Positions 1 through 4,860 of a stretch of 6,210 nucleotides of DNA are shown here, one piece after another. Source of the DNA: Desulfobacula sp. (GTDB lineage: Bacteria; Desulfobacterota; Desulfobacteria; Desulfobacterales; Desulfobacteraceae); NCBI GenBank assembly GCA_011390085.1, contig JAABTB010000145.1, positions 1 through 6,210 on the forward strand, written 5' to 3'. The translations under genes were made by a program, and so were the position numbers. The first letter of the stretch is position 1, and the number at the start of each line of letters is the position of its first letter. The notes under the pieces were generated by a model that saw only the letters and a program-made list of their open reading frames with translations, did not search any database and was not told where the DNA came from.

Positions 1-31
1 CTTCGGATATAGCAATATTCATCTTCATAGA

Positions 32-77
32 TAAAAAAACCGGCGGGCGCTTTATTAAAGTCAGTGCCCGCCGGTTT
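32..77 (-). terminator. Rho-independent terminator after carD
   Basis: An inverted repeat has arms at 37-51 and 63-77: 15 pairs, one of them a G-T wobble, with a GC-rich core (ccggcgggc / gcccgccgg) and an 11-nt loop. Read on the minus strand, the hairpin is followed directly by a run of seven T (39-33) and then TAT, the classic intrinsic terminator layout. It begins 26 nt after the carD stop codon and so closes the cluster. On the plus strand the hairpin is followed by the weaker tract tttaaatttt, so some bidirectional activity is possible if a convergent gene ends to the left. Confidence 0.9.
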
Positions 78-102
78 AAATTTTAATGTGGAACAATTAA
101 AC

Positions 103-636
103 TTAAATAAAAAGGCTTTCGATCTCCTGCATCATGGATTTTTCATCCACATCCTTGGCCATGGACAGCTCCTGGACCAGTAAATTCTGGGCTGTATCAA
201 GGAGCTTGCGCTCACCAAAGGAAAGGTCTTTTTCAAGCTTCAACTGGAAAAGATCCCTGAAAACTTCAGCCACATCATAAATGGACCCTGTTTTGATCTT
301 ATCCATGTATTCCCTGTACCTTCTGTTCCAGGTCTGGTTGTCGGAACCCTGGGCTTTTTCCTTCATCACCTTGTAGACTTCCGGTACTTCCGTTTCAGGG
401 ATCAGTTCTCTTAAACCGACCGATTCCACATTGGATGTCGGAATCATGATGACCATCCCGTTTTCCACGATTTTCATCATGTAAAAATTCAACGTGTCGC
501 CGTTGATCTCCTTGCTCTCGATGGACTCGATATACCCTACACCGTGAGCCGGATAAACAGCCACATCCCCTTTTAAAAATTCCTTTTTGGTTGACGTCCC
601 CTGTTTTACTCTGATTCGTTTGGATTTTTCACCCAT
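103..636 (-). CDS. carD: CarD/CdnL-family RNA polymerase-binding transcription regulator
   Basis: This 177-aa protein belongs to the CarD_CdnL_TRCF family. Members bind the RNA polymerase beta subunit through an N-terminal Tudor-like domain and stabilise open complexes, notably at rRNA promoters. The N-terminal domain is seen at about residues 20-80, with GDVAVYPAHGVG (23-34) and ESVGLREL (71-78). The helical C-terminal domain spans about 85-160, with WNRRYREYMDKIKTGS (103-118) and LSFGERKLLDTA (138-149). Trp103 is the probable equivalent of the Trp that wedges into the upstream edge of the transcription bubble in other members. A basic stretch of about 19 residues precedes the usual family start. 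The ATG at 636 is the only plausible start, and its SD is weak (AAGG, 11 nt upstream). The gene is last in the cluster, separated from pth by 95 bp and followed by a strong terminator. Family assignment is firm; which promoters it controls is not visible here. Confidence 0.95.
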   Translation of the reverse strand: MGEKSKRIRVKQGTSTKKEFLKGDVAVYPAHGVGYIESIESKEINGDTLNFYMMKIVENGMVIMIPTSNVESVGLRELIPETEVPEVYKVMKEKAQGSDNQTWNRRYREYMDKIKTGSIYDVAEVFRDLFQLKLEKDLSFGERKLLDTAQNLLVQELSMAKDVDEKSMMQEIESLFI

Positions 637-689
637 TTGATAGCCCGCCTTTTCTTTATAGAAACAATTAGCCCATTCTTGTCCAGAGA

Positions 690-717
690 ACCATATTTAA
701 ACAACCTTGTCAATCAA
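690..717 (-). promoter_or_regulatory. Possible sigma70-type promoter for carD
   Basis: In the 95-bp pth-carD gap the minus strand carries TTGATT (717-712), a 16-nt spacer and TATGGT (695-690), each matching the consensus at 4 of 6 positions. This would start transcription near 683, about 46 nt before the carD ATG. An overlapping TTGACA (713-708) is a perfect -35 box but has no good -10 box at a standard distance. A second pair, TGGACA and TATAAA nearer the gene, has a 19-nt spacer and would start the RNA inside the ribosome binding region. This is weak evidence based only on consensus matching; carD could instead be read through from pth. Confidence 0.3.
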
Positions 718-731
718 ATAGTTTTGAAATC

Positions 732-1319
732 TTATGGGTTGGAGGCCTGATTAAAGGTATTCATGGCGGAAATGACTCCGTTTTCCAGGATATGAAGGCA
801 GGCATTTGAGACCGTATCCGTGGTTTTGTCAAGAAGGCGCATTTCATCGGGAGAAAAACCGCCAAGAACGTGACCGGTGATATCCCTTCCGGATGAGGGA
901 TGGCCCACACCCACCCGAACCCGGATATAATCATTACTGCCGAAAGCTTCCATGATGGACCGGACACCGTTATGGCCCCCATGTCCACGGCTTTTCACAA
1001 TTTTTATTTTTCCGAACTCAAGATCCATATCATCGTGGACAATGATAATATCCTGTATCTCAATTTTGTAATAGGTGGCAAATTTATGAATGGAAAGCCC
1101 GCTTCGGTTCATATAGGTTAAGGGCTTGATGAGAAAAACATCTTTCCCCTTAATCCTTGCTTTTACATATTCAGAATCAAACCGGGTTTTATCAAAGGCC
1201 AGACAGGATTTTGATGCCAGGACGTCAAGGGCCAGAAAGCCGATATTATGACGGGTCTGGGCATACTCCTTTCCAGGATTGCCCAGACCCGCGATGATTT
1301 TATATTTCGTGTCCGGCAT
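732..1319 (-). CDS. pth: Peptidyl-tRNA hydrolase (Pth family)
   Basis: The 195-aa product is of normal bacterial Pth length. The enzyme cleaves the ester bond of peptidyl-tRNA that drops off ribosomes, freeing tRNA in the cytoplasm. Family motifs are in order: AGLGNPG (10-16) with Asn14, the catalytic His24 in TRHNIGF (22-28), KPLTYMNRSG (65-74) with Met70 and Asn71, HDDMDL (95-100), and GHGGHNG (112-118) with His116 and Asn117. The conserved active-site residues of the family are all present. The ATG at 1319 lies 11 nt after the rplY stop and places the AGLGNPG motif at the expected distance from the N-terminus. No Shine-Dalgarno sequence precedes it (the spacer is TTCCCTTGTAG), so translation probably depends on coupling to rplY. 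No terminator follows the gene. Assignment is firm. Confidence 0.97.
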   Translation of the reverse strand: MPDTKYKIIAGLGNPGKEYAQTRHNIGFLALDVLASKSCLAFDKTRFDSEYVKARIKGKDVFLIKPLTYMNRSGLSIHKFATYYKIEIQDIIIVHDDMDLEFGKIKIVKSRGHGGHNGVRSIMEAFGSNDYIRVRVGVGHPSSGRDITGHVLGGFSPDEMRLLDKTTDTVSNACLHILENGVISAMNTFNQASNP

Positions 1320-1330
1320 CTACAAGGGAA

Positions 1331-1978
1331 TTATTCTTCAGCAGCTTTTTTGGAAGCAGGCGCTACCGGGGCTTTCTCTAACTGTTCTTCGTCCTCTTCA
1401 CCTCTTTCCTTGGAATCCGTGGACGGCGGCACAATGGTCAGAACCGTAAAATTGGCATCATGGGGAATCTGGATGTTTTCACCCAGATCGATATCGTTGA
1501 CATGAACGGCGTCACCGATATCCAGACCCGTGATATCGATCTGAATGGTATCCGGTGTATCCATGGGTTTGCAGACCACATCCAGTTCTCGCCGGATAAG
1601 CTGAAGAAGCCCGCCTTCCTTGACCCCTTTACTCTTGCCCACGACTTCAACCTGAACACTGACGGTAATTTTCTTTTCCATGTCGATTTCCTGCAAATCC
1701 ACGTGCAGATAATTCAGGCCAAAGGTATCCATGTGCATATCTTTCAGCATCACAATTTTATCTGCGCCGGCGCCGCTGATCCGAAGATTGAAAAAAAGGC
1801 CCATGGAGCCGTGTTTCCGGATAATATTAATAAATTCAACAGTGTCAAGGGCCAGCATCGTCGGTTCTGTTTTTCCGCCATAGACGATGGCGGGGATGGC
1901 CTTTTTCGCCCTTAATTGCCTTGCAGCACCCTTACCCGTCGTTTCTCTTTGTTTTGCGTTTAAATCAATTAATTCCAA
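1331..1978 (-). CDS. rplY: 50S ribosomal protein L25, long CTC/TL5 type
   Basis: The 215-aa product is the long two-domain form of L25 (CTC/TL5), which binds 5S rRNA in the large subunit. The N-terminal 5S-binding domain (about 1-97) shows RETTGKGAARQLR (11-23), IPAIVYGG (28-35) and LHVDLQEI (91-98). The C-terminal TL5 domain (about 100-185) shows EGGLLQLIRRELDV (121-134), DITGLDIGD (148-156) and VLTIVPP (179-185). A Glu/Lys/Ala-rich tail covers 186-215, as is common in this family. The start is a TTG at 1978, supported by a strong SD, GGAGG (1991-1987), with 8-nt spacing; no ATG or GTG is available nearby. It follows prs by 54 nt and precedes pth by 11 nt, matching the common prs-rplY-pth order. 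A small hairpin sits just upstream of the SD. Confidence 0.95.
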   Translation of the reverse strand: MELIDLNAKQRETTGKGAARQLRAKKAIPAIVYGGKTEPTMLALDTVEFINIIRKHGSMGLFFNLRISGAGADKIVMLKDMHMDTFGLNYLHVDLQEIDMEKKITVSVQVEVVGKSKGVKEGGLLQLIRRELDVVCKPMDTPDTIQIDITGLDIGDAVHVNDIDLGENIQIPHDANFTVLTIVPPSTDSKERGEEDEEQLEKAPVAPASKKAAEE

Positions 1979-1986
1979 TGTTTTTT

Positions 1987-1991
1987 CCTCC
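1987..1991 (-). promoter_or_regulatory. Shine-Dalgarno site deciding the TTG start of rplY
   Basis: The minus strand reads GGAGG, then AAAAAACA, then TTG. The 8-nt spacing is near ideal and fixes the rare UUG start codon at 1978, since no AUG or GUG is at a suitable distance. Confidence 0.85.
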
Positions 1992-1993
1992 GT

Positions 1994-2016
1994 TTCTGCA
2001 CCTAATCCATGCAGAA
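1994..2016 (-). promoter_or_regulatory. Small hairpin in the rplY leader
   Basis: A perfect 7-bp inverted repeat, TTCTGCA / TGCAGAA (2016-2010 and 2000-1994 on the minus strand), encloses a 9-nt loop, TGGATTAGG. It ends 2 nt before the rplY SD. No U-run follows, so it is not a terminator. It could affect ribosome access or RNA stability. A GGA in the loop plus GGA motifs in the SD resemble a CsrA-type arrangement, but the match is loose and this is inference. Confidence 0.4.
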
Positions 2017-2032
2017 GACTATTATTTATGTT

Positions 2033-2971
2033 TTATACAAACAGAGAATTTACAGAATCACCCCTGTAACTGCGCATAATTGCCTCACCCACCAGTTTGG
2101 CAATGGAAAGCGTCTTGATCTTGTCACACTGTTTTGCTTCTTCAGAAAGAGAGATCGTGTCCGTAGCAACAAGAGAACTTAAAGATGATTTGTTTATTCT
2201 GTCAATGGCCGGGCCGGACAATACAGGGTGCGTACAATACGCATGAACCGCTTTTGCCCCGTTTTCCACAATAACGCCGGAAGCCTCCGCCAATGTCCCA
2301 GCCGTGTCCACCATATCGTCGATAATAATGGCAATTTTGTCCTGAACATCCCCGATAATGGCCATGGCCTTTGCCTGGTTGGGCGCACTTCTTCTCTTAT
2401 CCACAATGGCCAGTCCGGCATGGATGCGTTTGGCATAGGCCCTTGCCCGCTCCACGCCGCCCGCGTCAGGGGACACTACCACCAGATTCTCCGAAAAACG
2501 GGTCTTGATATCATCAATGATCACCGGGGCCGAATAAAGGTTATCCACCGGACAATTAAAAAACCCCTGAATCTGTCCGGCATGCAGATCCATGGTGATG
2601 ACCCGGTGAACTCCCGTGCACTCCAGAAGATCCGCCACCAGCTTGGCGCTGATGGGAACCCTGGGAGACACTTTCTTATCCTGGCGTGAATAACCAAAAT
2701 AAGGAATCACTGCCGTGATTTTACTGGCTGAAGACCGTTTGAACGCATCGATCAGGAGCAGCAATTCCACAAGATTGTCGTTCACCGGATAACTCGTGGA
2801 TTGGATGACATAAATCTCCTGGCGCCGGACATTCTCATGAATTTCAACCTGGATTTCTCCGTCGCTGAACCGGTTGACTTTCATCCTTCCCAAAGGTTTT
2901 GAAAGATATTCGGAAATCTTCCCCGCAAGAGGAAGATTTGAATTTCCTGCAAAAATGGACAAGCCGTTCAT
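2033..2971 (-). CDS. prs: Ribose-phosphate pyrophosphokinase (PRPP synthetase, class I)
   Basis: The 312-aa product matches the usual class I length. It converts ribose 5-phosphate and ATP to PRPP and AMP, feeding purine, pyrimidine, His, Trp and NAD synthesis. Visible motifs are FSDGE (35-39), the ATP-contacting YSRQDKK (94-100), the Mg/catalytic MDLHAGQIQGFF (127-138) with His130, the flexible catalytic loop starting DKRR (191-194, Lys192 and Arg194), and the PRPP-binding loop IIIDDMVDTAGT (215-226) with Asp218-Asp219. The C-terminus, RGDSVNSLF (303-311), is also family-like. The ATG at 2971 gives the usual N-terminus; its SD is weak (AAGAG, 9 nt upstream). It starts 31 nt after the tRNA-Gln 3' end, and that gap is almost pure A/T (29 of 31). 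No terminator lies between it and rplY, so the genes are probably cotranscribed. Confidence 0.98.
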   Translation of the reverse strand: MNGLSIFAGNSNLPLAGKISEYLSKPLGRMKVNRFSDGEIQVEIHENVRRQEIYVIQSTSYPVNDNLVELLLLIDAFKRSSASKITAVIPYFGYSRQDKKVSPRVPISAKLVADLLECTGVHRVITMDLHAGQIQGFFNCPVDNLYSAPVIIDDIKTRFSENLVVVSPDAGGVERARAYAKRIHAGLAIVDKRRSAPNQAKAMAIIGDVQDKIAIIIDDMVDTAGTLAEASGVIVENGAKAVHAYCTHPVLSGPAIDRINKSSLSSLVATDTISLSEEAKQCDKIKTLSIAKLVGEAIMRSYRGDSVNSLFV

Positions 2972-3002
2972 AAAAAAATTCTCTTATTAAAATATAAATA
3001 TT

Positions 3003-3077
3003 TGGCTGGGGCGAGAGGATTCGAACCTCTGAGTGCAGGGATCAAAACCCTGTGTCTTACCGCTTGACGACGCCCCA
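3003..3077 (-). tRNA. tRNA-Gln (anticodon UUG)
   Basis: A complete cloverleaf of 75 nt, including an encoded CCA, can be folded. The acceptor arms are TGGGGCG (3077-3071) and CGCCCCA (3013-3007), followed by G and then CCA (3005-3003). The anticodon stem CAGGG/CCCTG encloses the loop TTTTGAT, with anticodon TTG at 3045-3043. The T arm is AGAGG-TTCGAAT-CCTCT. The U1-A72 first pair is typical of bacterial tRNA-Gln. The gene starts 16 nt after the ispE stop and ends 31 nt before prs, with no convincing promoter or terminator of its own, so it is probably cut out of the ispE-prs transcript by RNase P and 3' processing. Confidence 0.97.
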
Positions 3078-3093
3078 GTACAATAAACTCATC

Positions 3094-3972
3094 CTATCCG
3101 CCAAAGGAGGAAAGAAAGATTTTCCGTTTGCTTCCGGCCCATTTTTCCAGAAGGATTTCACAACCCTTTTGTGCCTCCCTGCGGGATTGAAAAAGTGCAA
3201 AAAGAGATGAGCCGCTTCCTGTCATCCGCACCTTTGTGTGCAACAACAACTCCATCTCTTCTTTTGTTTCCCTGATTTCGGGGTAAAGCCTGCACGCCGG
3301 TCCCTCAAGATCGTTGTGCATCCATGCCCCTGCATCAAATTCCCGTCCCCTTAGCAATACATTTAAACCAGCATTCATAGTATATTTTTGAGTTGATGTC
3401 AATTCAAAATCATGCCTTTTGTATACTGCTGCCGTCTCTGCTGCAACCCCGGGGTCGCACAGGACAAGGTGATAGGGGAGAAGATCAGGCGGTTTTTCAA
3501 GCTTTTCACCGATGCCCCGGACAATGGCCGGGCCGTTGAACATGAAAAAAGGAACATCGGCACCCAGATCAAGCCCCATTTTCATTAATTCAGGTTTTGA
3601 AAATGGTTGATGATGGTAATCGTTTAATGCGGTTAAAACTGTGGCAGCATTGCTGCTGCCCCCCCCGAGGCCTCCGCCGGGCGGGATCCGCTTGATGATC
3701 TCAATGAAAACACCATGTGTTTCATGCCTTTTTTCTCCCAGAGCCCGGTAAAAAAGGTCTGCCGCCTTATGGGCCAGATTGGATTCATCTTCCGGGACCA
3801 GGGGATGGGTACAGACGACCTTTGTTCGTTCTGCATCGAAATCCAGATAAAGGTCATCGCAAAGATCAATGGGCGTCATGAGAGAATATAGGGTATGATA
3901 TCCGTCTTCTCTTTTTGATGTGATATAGAGGAACAGATTGATCTTTGCAAAGGATGTAAACTTCAGGGTCAA
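3094..3972 (-). CDS. ispE: 4-diphosphocytidyl-2-C-methyl-D-erythritol kinase
   Basis: This 292-aa GHMP-family kinase phosphorylates CDP-ME at the 2-hydroxyl in the non-mevalonate (MEP) isoprenoid pathway. The sequence shows Lys10 in FAKINLFL (8-15), DGYH (23-26), the glycine-rich ATP loop PPGGGLGGGSSNAA (97-110), GADVPFF (137-143) with catalytic Asp139, NDLEGP (220-225), and the third GHMP motif MTGSGSSLFALF (250-261). Length and motif spacing are normal. The start is TTG at 3972, which overlaps the DUF1844 stop as TTGA; GAGG (3983-3980) lies 7 nt upstream, and no ATG or GTG lies between the upstream in-frame stop and Lys10. The ATP loop is encoded with a run of eight G (3666-3659). The tRNA-Gln follows after 16 nt. 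Function is firm; the start codon is well supported. Confidence 0.97.
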   Translation of the reverse strand: MTLKFTSFAKINLFLYITSKREDGYHTLYSLMTPIDLCDDLYLDFDAERTKVVCTHPLVPEDESNLAHKAADLFYRALGEKRHETHGVFIEIIKRIPPGGGLGGGSSNAATVLTALNDYHHQPFSKPELMKMGLDLGADVPFFMFNGPAIVRGIGEKLEKPPDLLPYHLVLCDPGVAAETAAVYKRHDFELTSTQKYTMNAGLNVLLRGREFDAGAWMHNDLEGPACRLYPEIRETKEEMELLLHTKVRMTGSGSSLFALFQSRREAQKGCEILLEKWAGSKRKIFLSSFGG

Positions 3973-4265
3973 GCCTTGGCCTCGACAAAGGCAATCCTGA
4001 TTTCACTTAAAAGGGCTTTGAGAAGATTTTTTTCATCCTCGGTCAGATTCCCCTTGGTTTTTTCTTCCAGCATGGCAATCATGTCAATGGTGTGTCTTGC
4101 AAGCTTGAGATCCTTTGATGTTTTCCCGGTGGTGGGGTCCTCAACCTTACCCAGTTGAACCAGCCCGGATGAATATAAGGATAAAATAAAACTTGAAAAA
4201 TCCACTTTCGGCAGCGGGCCTGCCGCTGTGGCCTCACTCATCACAAACCCTTTTCCCTCGGCCAT
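3969..4265 (-). CDS. DUF1844 domain protein of unknown function
   Basis: This 98-aa protein matches the pattern I know for DUF1844: VDFSSFILSLYSSGLVQLG, then DPTTGK, then HTIDMIAMLEEKTKGNLTEDE and a helical C-terminus. It appears soluble and mostly helical, with no signal peptide and no predicted metal or catalytic motif. Its biochemical function is unknown to me. The ATG at 4265 is chosen because AAGGAG (4279-4274) lies 8 nt upstream. A longer reading from a TTG at 4310 would add 15 residues, but it overlaps the PPTase gene and has its only SD-like bases 1 nt away, so it is unlikely. The gene lies 25 nt after the PPTase stop, and its TGA overlaps the ispE TTG start by four bases, so translation of the two is probably coupled. 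Confidence 0.88.
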   Translation of the reverse strand: MAEGKGFVMSEATAAGPLPKVDFSSFILSLYSSGLVQLGKVEDPTTGKTSKDLKLARHTIDMIAMLEEKTKGNLTEDEKNLLKALLSEIRIAFVEAKA

Positions 4266-4273
4266 TTTTATTT

Positions 4274-4279
4274 CTCCTT
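4274..4279 (-). promoter_or_regulatory. Shine-Dalgarno site deciding the DUF1844 start
   Basis: AAGGAG on the minus strand lies 8 nt before the ATG at 4265. It favours the 98-aa product over the 113-aa reading from the TTG at 4310. Confidence 0.85.
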
Positions 4280-4290
4280 GAATTATGGTT

Positions 4291-4860
4291 TTATCTGAAA
4301 TGCCATTCAATCTCCAGATTATCTTTTGTCACAGATGCAAGGTAACCGTCAAAATAAAAATGTTCAACCTGGTATTTTTTATCCAAATACCGGACCAGGA
4401 GATTCCTGTCGTCCCATACTTCATGGATTTTTACCTTTGACAACCCCCTCATCCCAATCCCTGTTTTTTTCAGCACGGCTTCCTTGGCCGTAAACACCCT
4501 GAAAAAAATATGGATCCTGTCCCGGACCGGGAAACGGAGGGCTTCGGCTTCATCCACGATTCTTCTGAACAAGGCGTCAGAAAAGGGCTTGAACTTTTCA
4601 AGATCAATGCCGACATCCTTTGATGAGGCAACACCCGCCACATAGTCCGGTTTATGGCTGAGGGACCAGAAGACGCCGTTTGACGGCAGGGGTACACCGG
4701 ATTCATCGGTTTCAAAGATTTTAACGGCCAAGTTTGATTTAAGAGCAGAGGCAGCCACACATTCCCTTGCCAGACGACTTAGGGCCACGGTTTTTTCCTT
4801 ACCCGGCAATGTCTGAACAGTTTCAGGAACCTTTGAAATAAACGGGTAAAGGATAATGAT
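4291..4860 (-). CDS. 4'-phosphopantetheinyl transferase superfamily protein
   Basis: The enzyme family moves the phosphopantetheine arm of CoA to a serine of acyl or peptidyl carrier proteins. Motifs are clear: WSLSH, then VGIDLE with the Mg-binding Asp and Glu, then FFRVFTAKEAVLKKTGIGMRG with the Lys-Glu pair; GIDLE and KEAxLK are family hallmarks. The end at 4291 (TAA) is certain. The start is not. The first standard start codon in frame is a TTG at 4809 (172 aa), which has no SD. The open frame continues upstream with a plausible N-terminus (LYPFISKVPETVQT), and a strong GAGGAG (4871-4866) lies 5 nt before an ATC at 4860 and 8 nt before an ATT at 4857. I therefore annotate from 4860 (189 aa), where the ATC shares its A with the TGA of the upstream synthetase. 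Carrier protein partner is unknown; Sfp-like or AcpS-like specificity cannot be told from sequence alone. Confidence 0.85.
   Translation of the reverse strand: MIILYPFISKVPETVQTLPGKEKTVALSRLARECVAASALKSNLAVKIFETDESGVPLPSNGVFWSLSHKPDYVAGVASSKDVGIDLEKFKPFSDALFRRIVDEAEALRFPVRDRIHIFFRVFTAKEAVLKKTGIGMRGLSKVKIHEVWDDRNLLVRYLDKKYQVEHFYFDGYLASVTKDNLEIEWHFR

Noticed and set aside
1..28. Minus-strand ATG at 28 (and 22) that could begin a gene running off the left edge
   Set aside because: It follows the terminator U-run by only 4 nt, has no Shine-Dalgarno sequence and no room for a promoter; nine codons cannot be identified.
1460..1915. Plus-strand open frame of 151 codons opposite rplY
   Set aside because: It lies wholly antisense to a clearly conserved ribosomal protein gene, shows no recognisable domain, and has the His/Ile/Asp-rich composition expected of an antisense shadow.
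2228..2689. Plus-strand open frame of 153 codons opposite prs
   Set aside because: Antisense to prs over its catalytic motifs, with no family resemblance; composition is that of a shadow frame.
3003..3077. tRNA-Gln as an integration (attachment) site
   Set aside because: No integrase, direct repeat of the tRNA end or foreign-looking DNA is present; both flanks are conserved housekeeping genes.
3071..3096. Separate promoter for tRNA-Gln (TAGGAT at 3096-3091)
   Set aside because: The -10-like match is 4 of 6 and no -35-like hexamer lies at a standard distance upstream in ispE.
4266..4310. Longer 113-aa DUF1844 reading from TTG 4310
   Set aside because: It would overlap the PPTase 3' end and has SD-like bases only 1 nt away, whereas the ATG at 4265 has AAGGAG at 8 nt.
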